DNA of 64,000 nucleotides, taken from Streptomyces sp. CB02058. Lineage in GTDB: Bacteria; Actinomycetota; Actinomycetes; Streptomycetales; Streptomycetaceae. The stretch covers positions 434,001 to 498,000 of the forward strand of contig NZ_LIPG01000006.1 in assembly GCF_001905505.1 (NCBI RefSeq), written 5' to 3'. Under the pieces are notes generated by a model that did no database searches, was not told where the DNA came from, and saw only the letters and a program-made list of their open reading frames with translations. Positions 38,258-47,237 of this stretch are shown in pieces (positions within the stretch are counted from its first letter, which is position 1; each line of letters starts with the position of its first letter). A program made the translations under genes and the position numbers.

Positions 38258-38340
38258 GGGGATCTCCTTGCGGGATGAGGGAGTTGCGGGGGACGGGGGA
38301 GTCCCCCCGGGGGAAAGCGGTCCGGGCCGGGATGCGACCG

Positions 38341-38528
38341 GACCGGGGGAGCGGTGCCCTGGCCGGAGTGCCGGCCGGACCCGGGGGACGCGGTGCCCGG
38401 GCCGGGTGCCGGCCGGGCCCGGGCACCGCGCCCGGACCGGGGGAGCGGTGCCCTGGCCGGAGTGCCGGCCGGACCCGGGGGACGCGGTGCCCGGGCCGGG
38501 TGCCGGCCGGGCCCGGGCACCGCGCCCG
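38341..38528 (-). repeat. Two perfect 94-bp tandem repeats carrying hairpins
   Basis: Bases 38341-38434 and 38435-38528 are identical. Each unit contains a 14-bp inverted repeat (GCGGTGCCCGGGCC and its complement). The repeats fill the gap between the binding-protein gene and the permeases, starting one base after the former's stop on the minus strand. The arrangement recalls the REP hairpins between malE and malF in enteric bacteria, which stabilise upstream mRNA. Confidence 0.9.
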
Positions 38529-38529
38529 G

Positions 38530-39786
38530 TCAGCGGCCGAGCATCGCCTGGGCCGCCTTCGCGGCCGAGTCCAGCGCCTCCTGCGGGCTCTTGTTGCCCA
38601 GCAGCGCCGCCTGGATCTCCGGAGCGAGCACGCCCTGGACCTCACGGGCCTTGTCCTGGAGCGGGCCCACCGTCATGCTCGGCAGCGTGGCGCCGACCGC
38701 CGTCTGGAGGGCGTCGCCCGGGTACAGGTCGCCGCCGGACTCGCGGGCCGGGAAGTAGCCCGCACCCTTCTGGAGACCGGCCGTGTTCTTCGACTCGGCG
38801 ACGAAGTTCAGCCAGTCGCCGGTGTTCTTCCTGTCGGCGCCCTTCAGCATCGACAGGGCGCCGATCGTGCCGTAGCCGACCGACTTCACGTCCTTCAACG
38901 GCGGCTGGACGACGATGTTCTCCTTGCCCCAGAACGGCTCGACGTCCGCAGGGGTGTTCTGCCAGGTGCAGGCCACCTTGCCCTTGGCGGTCGGGGTCTG
39001 CTCCAGCTTCGGCGTCGTCGTGACCAGGTCCTTGTCGGTGTAACCGCCGTCGACGAGCTTCTTCAGATACGTCAGGGCCTTCACCCCTGCCGCGTCGTTG
39101 AAGGTGACGCTCTTGCCGTCCTCGGAGAAGACGTCGCCGCCCGCCTGCCACAGCAGCGGGTAGAAGGTCATGTTCAGCGTCTGCTGGGTGTCACCGCTGT
39201 AGCTGGTGGCGTAGTACCCCTTCTCCTTCAGCTTCGGGGCCAGTGCCTCCAGCTCCGCCCAGCTGGTCGGGTAGTTCGTCTCGCCGATGGCGGTGAACAC
39301 CCGCTTGTCGCAGATCAGCGGGTTGGCGCTGGTCAGGACCGGGGTGGCGAGGGCCTTGCCGTCCACCGTCACGGAGGTCAGGGCGAAGTCGGTGTAGTCC
39401 GACTTGGCGTCGGCGGGCATGTACTCGTCCGCCGGGATGATGCTGCCGGCGTACTTCGGCAGCTGGTCCGGGATCAGGTAGACCGCGTCCGGGCCCTTTC
39501 CGGAGGCGATCGCGGTGGCGAGCGCGGTGTCGCGGTTGGCCCAGGGGAAGGTCTCCACCTTCACCGTGACACCCGCGTGCTCCTTCTCGAACGCCTTGGT
39601 CAGGCCGTCCCAGTACGCCTTGTTCTTGGCCTCGTCGAAGATCACCGGGTAGGTCCACATGGTGACGGTGTTGCCGTCGTCGCCGCTGCCGGAACAGCCG
39701 GCCAGCACTCCGGCGGCGAGCGCGGTGGCCATCACGGGGGCGGCGAGTGCGCGGACTCTCGAACGGCGGGTGAGAAGACGGGACAT
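38530..39786 (-). CDS. Family 1 extracellular sugar-binding lipoprotein
   Basis: This 418-residue solute-binding protein captures the sugar for the ABC importer. It has a lipoprotein signal: a basic start MSRLLTRRSRVR, a hydrophobic run, and the lipobox LAGC with Cys31. The mature part (TVTMWTYPVIFDEAKNK) is the family 1 periplasmic-binding fold. ATG 39786 with GGAGGA upstream is chosen over an in-frame ATG 63 bases earlier. The ligand is unknown. It lies downstream of a Gfo/Idh/MocA gene and upstream of the permeases. Confidence 0.94.
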   Translation of the reverse strand: MSRLLTRRSRVRALAAPVMATALAAGVLAGCSGSGDDGNTVTMWTYPVIFDEAKNKAYWDGLTKAFEKEHAGVTVKVETFPWANRDTALATAIASGKGPDAVYLIPDQLPKYAGSIIPADEYMPADAKSDYTDFALTSVTVDGKALATPVLTSANPLICDKRVFTAIGETNYPTSWAELEALAPKLKEKGYYATSYSGDTQQTLNMTFYPLLWQAGGDVFSEDGKSVTFNDAAGVKALTYLKKLVDGGYTDKDLVTTTPKLEQTPTAKGKVACTWQNTPADVEPFWGKENIVVQPPLKDVKSVGYGTIGALSMLKGADRKNTGDWLNFVAESKNTAGLQKGAGYFPARESGGDLYPGDALQTAVGATLPSMTVGPLQDKAREVQGVLAPEIQAALLGNKSPQEALDSAAKAAQAMLGR

Positions 39787-39845
39787 GAGGTGGTCCTCCG
39801 AGGACGTGAGGGTGGAGCCGGGAAGAGGAGCGAGAGGAGGGGGAA

Positions 39846-41102
39846 TCATCGGGCGGGAACCGTCTGGACGGTGCCGGTGTGCCGGGCGCGTTCTGCGGCG
39901 AACGCCGCCAGATGACTGCCGAGCGAGGTGGCGGGACCGGAGCGGACCGCCCCGGCGTCGCCCGTGGCGACGGCGGTGACGAACGCCTCGACGAGCGCGG
40001 CGTCCCCGCCGCCGTGCCCGTCGGCCGCGTTCGAACCGGACGCGCCGATCTCATGGACGGTGGTCGCGCCGGTACGGAAGTCCTGGACCGTGACCCGCTC
40101 GCCGTCACCGTTCAGCCAGCCGTGCGAGCCGAAGATCCGGGTCCGGCGGTGCGTCTGCTCGGTGAACGCCACCATCTGGAAGGTCGCGGTCACCCCGTCC
40201 GTCAGCTGCATGGCGAGGGCCTGGTGGTCGACCACGTCGTTGTCGCCGCGGTACGCGCAGACGCCGTACGGGCCTTCGCGCAGCGCCCGCACCAGACCGG
40301 CCTCGTCGGTCGCCCCGGTGACATGGGTGACCGGCCAGACCGCGCCCTTCTCGCGCAGCGTCGGCATGTACAGCTTCAGCGCGCTGTACGGGCAGCCGGA
40401 CTCCACCGCGCAGTCCAGGCAGCGCTCGGCGGACCCTTCCGGGGCGTTCTCCGGCCGGAAGTGCTTCAGACCGCCGAAGCTGGAGACCCGTTCGATCCGG
40501 CCGCCCATGACGTACGTGATCCAGTCGAGGTCGTGGCACGACTTGGCGAGCAGCATCGGCGACGAGTCCTTCTCGCTGCGCCAGGGGCCGCGCACGTAAC
40601 TGTGCGCGTAGTGCCACCAGCCGACCGGCTCCAGATGGTCGAGGGAGACCAGCTGCCCGAGCACGCCGGAGTCCACGACCTCCTTCACCAGGTCGGTGTA
40701 GGGGGTGTACCGCATGACGTGGCAGACCGCGAAGAGCACCCCGGTCCGCTCCACACCCTCGACGATCGTCCGGGTCTCGTCCTCCGTCGGGGCGAGCGGC
40801 TTCTCGGCGAGGATCGCGTAGCCGGCCTTTGCCAGGGCCAGCACCGGCTCCACATGGAAGCGGTCCTGGGTGGCGACGACGACGGCGTCCGCGATGCGGT
40901 GCTCGACGAGAGGCCGCCAGTCGTCGAACTCGACGGGTGCGCCGGCGGCGGCACGCGCCGCGGGACGCGGGTCGGCGACGGCGACGAGCTCGGCGCGCTC
41001 GGGATGAGCCTTGATCCACTCGGCGTACGTCAGACCGCGGTTGCCGGCGCCGACGAGCGCGACCCGGACGGGCCGGCCGGTGATCGGGGTGTGCGTGGAC
41101 AC
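39846..41102 (-). CDS. Gfo/Idh/MocA-family oxidoreductase
   Basis: This 418-residue NAD(P)-dependent enzyme has an N-terminal Rossmann fold (VALVGAGNRG, residues 15-24), the EKP motif at 100-102, and a C-terminal domain. The latter contains CLDCAVESGCPYSA, a cysteine cluster seen in a subset of the family. Members oxidise or isomerise sugars and sugar acids. The start is GTG 41102 with AGGGAA upstream. Neighbours are a secreted beta-helix protein and the sugar-binding lipoprotein, placing it in uptake-linked sugar degradation. Confidence 0.9.
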   Translation of the reverse strand: MSTHTPITGRPVRVALVGAGNRGLTYAEWIKAHPERAELVAVADPRPAARAAAGAPVEFDDWRPLVEHRIADAVVVATQDRFHVEPVLALAKAGYAILAEKPLAPTEDETRTIVEGVERTGVLFAVCHVMRYTPYTDLVKEVVDSGVLGQLVSLDHLEPVGWWHYAHSYVRGPWRSEKDSSPMLLAKSCHDLDWITYVMGGRIERVSSFGGLKHFRPENAPEGSAERCLDCAVESGCPYSALKLYMPTLREKGAVWPVTHVTGATDEAGLVRALREGPYGVCAYRGDNDVVDHQALAMQLTDGVTATFQMVAFTEQTHRRTRIFGSHGWLNGDGERVTVQDFRTGATTVHEIGASGSNAADGHGGGDAALVEAFVTAVATGDAGAVRSGPATSLGSHLAAFAAERARHTGTVQTVPAR

Positions 41103-41155
41103 GTGGGTTCCCTGGGACTCGATGGGCGGGTTCGGTGGTGCGGTCCGGGGCGCGG

Positions 41156-43306
41156 TCAGAACCGCAGCGTGGCCGCGGTGTGCGAGACGCGGTCGCCCTC
41201 GTCCGGCAGCGCGGTGCGCTCGGTGCCGTCCTCGACGCAGCCGGAGTGCAGCAGATGGCTGCCGGAGCCGGTGAACGCCGCGGGCCGCAGTTCGAGCCGG
41301 CCGCCGGTGAAGGTGGAGCCCGTCGCCCGGTAGCGGTTGGTCCCGTCGGTCACCAGCACATGCGCGGTGCCCTCGGGCGCGGTCGAGTCGAGGCCGGTCA
41401 GACGCCAGTCGACGGTCCGCCCCGCGCCGGTGCGCGAGAGCAGGGCGCCGTCCTTGTTCGTACCGACGAGCCGGGTGCCGTCGATCCGCAGCCGCTGGTC
41501 CTTGGCGGAGGTCAGCTTCAGCCCGCTGTCGCGGAGTTCGCCGCCGTCGACGGTGATGTCCTGGTGGGCGAGCGAGACGGGCGCGCTGTCCTTGGAGCCG
41601 GTCAGGACGCAACTGTCCAGGACCAGCGGCCCGGTGCCGTTGAACACCGCGCCGTCGACCCCGTTCAGTGCCGTCCGGGCGAGGGTGACCGGGGCGGCCA
41701 CGGATGCCTGGGTGATCTCGGCGCCCGCGGCGAACGAGAACGACGAGTCGGCGATCACATTGGGCCGGGCCGAGAGCGTGGAGGCCTGGGAGATGATCAG
41801 CGGCCCGCTCGCCGTGCACCCGCGCAGCTGCACACCGTCGGCGTTGATCCAGAGCATGCCGGAGCCGGAGAGGGACTTCTTGCCGATGACGAGGACGTCC
41901 TCGAGCGTCAGATCGGTGATCCTGACCCGGGCCACGAACCAGGAGCAGGCGTGGCGGCGTACGGTGATCCGCTTGGCCCGGCCGCCCCAGGCGGCGCCCG
42001 AGTTGGCGAACGTCATCAGCCCGGAGTTGCCGGTGTAGACGAGGTCGTGCTCGAACTGGCCGTGCGTCACGAACGGCCCCTCGTCGTCACCGTCGCCGTG
42101 GCAGTTGGTGACGTAGCAGTAGGCCGAGGCCGTGAAGTCGTTGAGGTGGCGGGCGTTGGATGTGTGACAGTCCTCCACGTGCCCGTACAGACAGTAGATC
42201 TGCTGCGTCAGATAGCCCGCGCCGCCGTACGTGACGGACTTCGGGTTCGTCAGTGAGCACTGCTCGGTGCGGTAGTACGTGCACCAGCGGCGCATCACCA
42301 CCGGCCAGAAGGTGCCGACGGCCTCGATCCCGGAGACGTCGCAGCGCACCGCGTACTCGTACGAGACCGGGTGCGAGCCGGTCATCTCGTCCTCGCCCCA
42401 GCCCTCGAAGACGAGGTTGCGGACATGGGCGCGCTCGACGGGCTCGATCCGGGTCCAGGTGAGTGTCCGGCCGGCGGCCAGGTCCCAGCCGATCTGGTAG
42501 TTGACCCGGATGTGCTCCGCGTCCACGACATCGGTGACCTGGACGAGGCGCTGGACCTCCTTCTCGTACTTCCCCGACAGGGCGTTGATCTCCACGGCCC
42601 ACCACTGGCCTACGGAGAACTTGCCCGAGTCGCCGACCTCGAAGAGATCGGACAGATCCGGCATCGCCGAGCCCAGGGTGTGCTCGACCGTCGTGTCGGT
42701 GACGGTGCCGCGGAAGGAGAGGACGGCGCCGAAGGGGTTGTCGTGGGTGTTCTTCTCGATGTCTTCGGTGGTCATGCGGTGGCCGCCGAAGTCGAGTTCG
42801 ATGTTGGAGCGGTTCCACTGGTGGCGTCGGGTGAAGTGGAGGTCGGTGTGGGCTTCGATGCGGTGGACGGTGGGGTCGTCGATCATCGCGTCGAGTGCGG
42901 CGTCGGCGGGGTGTTCGGTGCCGAAGTGGCCGAAGGTGCGGAAGTCGAGGGTGCCGGTGTGGAGTTGGTGCCAGCGTCCGGGGCTGTCGTCGGCGGGTGC
43001 GATGACGGTTCCGCCGTTGTGGGTGTCCTTGGACTTCTTGTCCCAGCGCAGGGCCATCGCGCCGCCGTCGCCGGGGGTGTGGTAGCCGGAGAGCAGGACC
43101 TGGGTGTGGTCGTCGAGCGGCCGGGTGTTCAGGGCACGGAGTTCGGCGACCGTGCCGGCCCTCAGCACAGCGGTGGCGCGGGAGGGCGCGGCCTGCGCGG
43201 ACCCGGTGGCCACGGCCGAGCCGGCCATGACCAGCCCGGCCAGCCCGGAGGCCCGCAGCAGAGTACGACGGGACCGGTCGGAGGTGTGGTGGTGCGGAAC
43301 GCTCAT
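41156..43306 (-). CDS. Tat-exported right-handed beta-helix protein A (probable polysaccharide lyase or hydrolase)
   Basis: This 716-residue secreted protein has a twin-arginine signal (SRRTLLRASGLAGLVMAG) ending near AQA-APS. An N-terminal domain like phage tailspike/pectate-lyase-superfamily heads follows (VAELRALNTRPLDDHTQVLLSG), then long beta-helix coils with repeated conserved Cys/Asn/His turns (CHGDGDD, THGQFEHDL, NSGAAWGGRAK). No classical pectate lyase active site can be named. Database labels of peptidase C14 for such proteins are not supported here. Its 5' 598 bases are almost identical, inverted, to gene B at 49.2 kb; the rest has diverged. First gene of the minus catabolic run. 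Confidence 0.85.
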   Translation of the reverse strand: MSVPHHHTSDRSRRTLLRASGLAGLVMAGSAVATGSAQAAPSRATAVLRAGTVAELRALNTRPLDDHTQVLLSGYHTPGDGGAMALRWDKKSKDTHNGGTVIAPADDSPGRWHQLHTGTLDFRTFGHFGTEHPADAALDAMIDDPTVHRIEAHTDLHFTRRHQWNRSNIELDFGGHRMTTEDIEKNTHDNPFGAVLSFRGTVTDTTVEHTLGSAMPDLSDLFEVGDSGKFSVGQWWAVEINALSGKYEKEVQRLVQVTDVVDAEHIRVNYQIGWDLAAGRTLTWTRIEPVERAHVRNLVFEGWGEDEMTGSHPVSYEYAVRCDVSGIEAVGTFWPVVMRRWCTYYRTEQCSLTNPKSVTYGGAGYLTQQIYCLYGHVEDCHTSNARHLNDFTASAYCYVTNCHGDGDDEGPFVTHGQFEHDLVYTGNSGLMTFANSGAAWGGRAKRITVRRHACSWFVARVRITDLTLEDVLVIGKKSLSGSGMLWINADGVQLRGCTASGPLIISQASTLSARPNVIADSSFSFAAGAEITQASVAAPVTLARTALNGVDGAVFNGTGPLVLDSCVLTGSKDSAPVSLAHQDITVDGGELRDSGLKLTSAKDQRLRIDGTRLVGTNKDGALLSRTGAGRTVDWRLTGLDSTAPEGTAHVLVTDGTNRYRATGSTFTGGRLELRPAAFTGSGSHLLHSGCVEDGTERTALPDEGDRVSHTAATLRF
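42675..43272 (-). repeat. 598-bp inverted repeat, copy A
   Basis: This segment, read on the minus strand, matches 49226-49823 with five substitutions by eye (one near the WDKKS codons, four clustered at QWN versus LFH) and no indels. Both edges are sharp. It encodes the signal peptide end and first 190 or so residues of beta-helix protein A. Confidence 0.93.
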
Positions 43307-43514
43307 GCGGACTTCGCCTTCCGAGAAGTGCCGGGAATGAGGGAGCGTTCCTGCGGGGGACTGCCATGAGGCGGATGGCTCGAAAGGGTCCGGCCCTCGG
43401 ATGTCCACGACGCGATGGGCAGGCGTCGGAAGCGGGCCGGAAGGGGTGAATCGCCGATGCCGTGAGGATCTCATCGGGGTTGGCAGGGAACCTACGGCCG
43501 ATGAAGCCGATCGG

Positions 43515-44369
43515 TCAAGACCCGATTCCGCCGGAATGCGCCGCACCGGTGTCCGCCGCCCCGTCCTCGTCCGGCTCCCAGCCCAGCGAGACGCTGATCC
43601 GCCGCGCCGCGTCCCGGACCTGGCCGCCGAGCTCCTGGTAACGCCAGGCCGGCAGGCCGAGCTTGAGCCCGGTGATGCTGACCGCGCCCGCGCACACCGA
43701 ACGGTCGTCGAAGACGGGCGCGCCGATGCAGATGATGCCTTCGGCGTCCTCCTCGTCGTCCAGGGCGTAGCCGACCCGGGCGATGTCGCGCAGATGCGAG
43801 AGGAACGTGGCCGGGTCGGTGATGGTGCGGGAGGTCCGCCGGGGCAGGCCGAACCGCTCGATCACCGAGGCGGCCTCGCTCTCGGGCACCGCGGAGAGCA
43901 GCGCCTTGCCCAGGCCCGTGCAGTGCGGCAACTCGCGCTGCCCCATCCGCAGGTCGAGCCGGACGCGCTGGTCGAGCTCGACCTGGTCCACGACGACCGC
44001 GTGGCCGTCCTCCGGCACGGCGAGCCGGGACGCCATACCGGTGGACGCGGTCAGCTCCGTGAGCACCGGGTGGGCGACGCCGCGCAGGGACACCTGGGAG
44101 CGCGCCCGGTCGCCCAGCCGCGCCAGGCTCATGCCGAGCCGGTAGCGGCGGTTCATGCCCTCGCCGTCGTCCGAGACGAGGCCGTACGCGCGCAGGGTCT
44201 GGAGCATGCCGAAGGCGGCGCTCTTGGAGATGCGGCAGGCCTGGCCGACCTCCGTGACGCTGAGGCCGTTCCCCTGGGAGGGGGCGGCGAGCGCCTCGAG
44301 GATGTCCGCTGCCCTGGCCACGCTCTTGACCCAGTACTTCGGTTCTTCTGGGGCAGCACTGTTCGTCAT
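43515..44369 (-). CDS. IclR-family transcriptional regulator
   Basis: This 284-residue protein has an N-terminal winged HTH (about residues 13-75, VKSVARAADILEAL and ISKSAAFGMLQTLRAYGLV) and a C-terminal IclR effector domain (HCTGLGKALLSAVPE, GIICIGAPVFDD). IclR proteins commonly control sugar-acid and aromatic catabolism. It sits between the two halves of the island, on the minus strand, divergent from the aminotransferase gene. Two CTGTTC-N9-GAACAG sites, one on its own start codon and one in the divergent promoter, are probable operators. Confidence 0.93.
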   Translation of the reverse strand: MTNSAAPEEPKYWVKSVARAADILEALAAPSQGNGLSVTEVGQACRISKSAAFGMLQTLRAYGLVSDDGEGMNRRYRLGMSLARLGDRARSQVSLRGVAHPVLTELTASTGMASRLAVPEDGHAVVVDQVELDQRVRLDLRMGQRELPHCTGLGKALLSAVPESEAASVIERFGLPRRTSRTITDPATFLSHLRDIARVGYALDDEEDAEGIICIGAPVFDDRSVCAGAVSITGLKLGLPAWRYQELGGQVRDAARRISVSLGWEPDEDGAADTGAAHSGGIGS

Positions 44370-44379
44370 AGCAGAACAG
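44359..44379. promoter_or_regulatory. Probable IclR operator 1 (overlaps iclR start)
   Basis: CTGTTC-N9-GAACAG, with arms 44359-44364 and 44374-44379, covers the ATG (44367-44369) of the regulator gene. It has the same arms and spacing as operator 2, which suggests autoregulation. Confidence 0.7.
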
Positions 44380-44494
44380 CCTAGTGGGCCTCGGGGGTGA
44401 GTGGAGCCCTTTCCGTGCCGAAAGGCCTCTGGAATGGGGGATTTGGCGTCACGGAGGGGTTGACCACCCCTGCGAGCGGACGTAGCATCCAGAC

Positions 44495-44515
44495 CTGTTC
44501 TGCTCTACAGAACAG
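44495..44515. promoter_or_regulatory. Probable IclR operator 2 (aminotransferase promoter)
   Basis: CTGTTCTG and CAGAACAG are perfect 8-bp inverted repeats spaced by five bases, containing the CTGTTC-N9-GAACAG core. It lies 165 bases upstream of the aminotransferase ATG in a 310-base divergent gap that holds no gene. Confidence 0.75.
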
Positions 44516-44679
44516 CGTTCGGAAAATCGGCAACACCGAAGAAACATCGAAGAGCACCCGAAGCAACACGCACCACGGACACCACTTCCTGCGGAGACTG
44601 CCGGGCGGATGGCGCCAGGGACTCACGGGCCGGGCAGGGCCTGTGAAACCGACGACTCTCGACGCAAGGAGCAAGCACC

Positions 44680-46050
44680 ATGGGTTCAGGCCCGGTAGGC
44701 AAGGAATCCGGAGCCCGACTCGCCGAACGCGCCCGCCAGGTCGTACCCGGCGGCGTGAACAGCGGTCAGCGCAGCGTTCCCGGACTGACCGACCTGGTCG
44801 TCACCGGTACCGACGGCGCACGGTTCCGTACCGCCGACGGACGCGTGTACACCGACTTCCACTCGGCGTTCGGCCCGCCACTGCTCGGACACAACGACCC
44901 CGACGTGGCCCGCGCCACCGCGGAGGCCGGCGCCACCCTCGGCCACATGGGCGTCGGTGTCACCGAGGGTGAGGTCCTCCTCGCCGAACAGCTCACCGAG
45001 CTGATCCCGTCGATCGAGAAGGTGCTCCTCACCAGCACCGGCAGCGAGGCCACCTTCCACGCGCTGCGCGTCTCCCGCGCCGCCACCGGGCGCCGTCTCG
45101 TCGTCAAGTTCCAGGGCTGCTACCACGGCTGGCACGACTCGGTCAGCCTCAACGTCATCTCCGCCCCCGAGAAGGTCGGCGGCCACGACCCGATCTCGAC
45201 CGGCATCCTGCCCGAGGTCCTCGACGCCACCCTCGTCCTGCCGTTCAACGACAGCGAGGCCGTGCGCCGCACCTTCGCCGAGCACGGCCCCGACATCGCG
45301 GCCGTCATCGTCGAACCCGTCCCGCACAACGTCGGCGCGCTCCTGCCCCACCAGGAATTCCTCACCACCCTGCGCGAGGAGACCACGAAGGCGGGCAGCG
45401 TCCTGATCTTCGACGAGGTCATCACCGGCTTCCGTCACGACATCGGCGGCTGGCAGAAGATCTCCGGCGTCACCCCGGACCTCACCACCCTCGGCAAGGC
45501 CATCGCCAACGGCGCCCCCGTTGGCGCGATCGGCGGCCGCGCCGACCTGATGGACCTCTTCTCCACCCGCCCCGGCGCCCCGGCCTTCTTCGCCGGCACG
45601 TACAACGGGCACCCGTCCGTCGTCGCCGCCGCCCTCGCCACCCTGCGCAAGCTCCGCGAGGAGCCGGTCCACGAGCACGTCTTCCGTCTCGGCGAGCGGG
45701 TCCGCACCGAACTCACCGGGCTCTACGAGCGCCTCGGCGTCCCCGCGGTCGTCACCGGCTACGGCTCCGTCTTCGTCAGCTACTTCATGCCGGGCGAGAC
45801 CCCCCGCACCTACGCCGACCTGCTGAAGAACGACGCCTCGCTGTTCGTCGGCTACCGCCGCAGGCTCCTCGACCACGGGCTGTTCGAGCTGCCGCTCAAC
45901 CTCAAGCGCAGCCACATCAGTTACGCCCACACCGACGCCGACGTCGACCGCCTCGTCGAAGGCACCGAGGCCGCCGTCGAGGCCGTCCTCGCCGACGGCG
46001 GTGCCCGTGACCTGGAGAACACCTCGACCATGGGTGGAGCGACCCGCTGA
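44680..46050 (+). CDS. Class III PLP aminotransferase, glutamate-1-semialdehyde aminomutase-like
   Basis: This 456-residue PLP enzyme has Asp245 (IFDEVITGFR) and the PLP lysine K273 (LGKAIANG), with TSTGSEATFHALR for the phosphate site. It resembles HemL, but its place in a catabolic operon makes a role in removing or adding an amino group on a sugar derivative more likely than heme synthesis. ATG 44680 has AAGGAG nine bases upstream. It is the first gene of the plus-strand run and its TGA overlaps the next ATG by one base. Confidence 0.88.
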   Translation: MGSGPVGKESGARLAERARQVVPGGVNSGQRSVPGLTDLVVTGTDGARFRTADGRVYTDFHSAFGPPLLGHNDPDVARATAEAGATLGHMGVGVTEGEVLLAEQLTELIPSIEKVLLTSTGSEATFHALRVSRAATGRRLVVKFQGCYHGWHDSVSLNVISAPEKVGGHDPISTGILPEVLDATLVLPFNDSEAVRRTFAEHGPDIAAVIVEPVPHNVGALLPHQEFLTTLREETTKAGSVLIFDEVITGFRHDIGGWQKISGVTPDLTTLGKAIANGAPVGAIGGRADLMDLFSTRPGAPAFFAGTYNGHPSVVAAALATLRKLREEPVHEHVFRLGERVRTELTGLYERLGVPAVVTGYGSVFVSYFMPGETPRTYADLLKNDASLFVGYRRRLLDHGLFELPLNLKRSHISYAHTDADVDRLVEGTEAAVEAVLADGGARDLENTSTMGGATR

Positions 46051-47237
46051 TGCTGACCGTCAACCGCACCCGCCCCGCCGGGCCCGCCGGGCGCATCACC
46101 CGCGTCGAGACACTGATGCTCGGCACCTCGTGGCGCGACTTCGGCTACGTCCGGGTCCACACCGACGAGGGCCTCTCCGGCATCGGCGAGATCACCCATC
46201 CCTACCGGGTACGTGAGGTCTGCGACCTCACCGAGGCCATCGCGCGGCGCCACCTCATCGGCGCCGACCCCTTCGACATCGAGGAGCTCTGGCTCCGCGT
46301 CTACCAGGGCGACTTCCTGCGCGGCGGGGACATGGGCGGCGTCGCCCTGTCGGGACTCGACCAGGCGATGTACGACCTCATGGGCAAGGCCCTCGGAGTG
46401 CCCGCGTACCGCCTCACCGGCGGCGCGTGCCGCGACGAGGTACGGGTGTACGCCAACGGCTGGTACACCGGCGAGCGCGAGCCCGAGGTCTTCGCGGCCA
46501 AGGCGAAGGAGACCGTGGCGAAGGGCTTCACCGCCCTCAAGTTCGACCCCTTCGGTCCCGGGCTGCACGAACTGGAGCGCGCCGAACTGCGCCGCTCCGT
46601 CGCCCTCGTGGCCGCCGTCCGCGAGGCGATCGGTCCCGACGTCGACCTCTTCATCGAGGGCCACGCCCGGTTCGCCATGCCCACCGCCGCCCGGCTCGTG
46701 CGCGAGCTGGAGCCCTTCGACATCGGCTGGTTCGAGGAGCCGATGCCCTGGACGCACATCGAGCGGTACGCGGAGCTGCGGCAGCGCGCCGCCTTCCCGA
46801 TCTCCGGCGGCGAGCACTTCCACAACCGCTACGAGTACAAGCAGCTCTTCGCGACCCACGCCGTCGACATCATCCAGCCCGACCTCTCCATGGCCGGCGG
46901 CTTCACCGAGGTCCGCAAGCTGGCCGCGATCGCCGACACCCACGGCATGCTCGTCGCCCCGCACAACTCCAACTCGCCGCTCTGCACCACGGTCTCCGTG
47001 CACGCGACGCTCGGCATGCCCAACCTCAAGATCCTGGAGACCTTCGACGGGCTCCTGGAGCCGTTCGTCTTCGACGCCCTCAAGGGCACCCTCCCGATCG
47101 TCGACGGCCACATCGGCCTGCCGACCGCCCCCGGTCTCGGCGTCGAGCTCGTCGACGAGGTCTTCGAGGAACACCCGCCCAGCCACCGCTTCTGGAACAT
47201 GTTCGCGGACGGCTGGGAGAAGCGGAACCGCACATGA
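46050..47237 (+). CDS. Enolase-superfamily (mandelate racemase/MLE type) sugar-acid dehydratase
   Basis: This 395-residue enzyme has the capping domain followed by a barrel with the expected residues: K164 (ALKFDP), metal ligands E203 (FIEGHARF), E229 (WFEEP) and E255 (GEHFH), D278 (QPDLS) and H305 (APHNSNSP). This set fits acid-sugar dehydratases or lactone cycloisomerases. The first metal ligand is Glu, followed by Gly-His, unlike mandelate racemase. The exact sugar acid cannot be read. It overlaps both neighbours by one and four bases. Confidence 0.9.
   Translation: MLTVNRTRPAGPAGRITRVETLMLGTSWRDFGYVRVHTDEGLSGIGEITHPYRVREVCDLTEAIARRHLIGADPFDIEELWLRVYQGDFLRGGDMGGVALSGLDQAMYDLMGKALGVPAYRLTGGACRDEVRVYANGWYTGEREPEVFAAKAKETVAKGFTALKFDPFGPGLHELERAELRRSVALVAAVREAIGPDVDLFIEGHARFAMPTAARLVRELEPFDIGWFEEPMPWTHIERYAELRQRAAFPISGGEHFHNRYEYKQLFATHAVDIIQPDLSMAGGFTEVRKLAAIADTHGMLVAPHNSNSPLCTTVSVHATLGMPNLKILETFDGLLEPFVFDALKGTLPIVDGHIGLPTAPGLGVELVDEVFEEHPPSHRFWNMFADGWEKRNRT

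Noticed and set aside
38275..39915. A 546-codon plus-strand frame across the tandem repeats and the binding-protein gene
   Set aside because: Its sequence is repetitive Pro/Gly/Arg and antisense to a clear lipoprotein gene; no conserved features.
41156..43306. Peptidase C14 (caspase) label for the beta-helix proteins
   Set aside because: No His-Cys caspase dyad region is visible; the coils and Tat signal fit a parallel beta-helix polysaccharide enzyme.
44680..46050. hemL (heme synthesis aminomutase)
   Set aside because: Motifs are shared, but the operon is catabolic with an IclR operator; heme genes are absent nearby.
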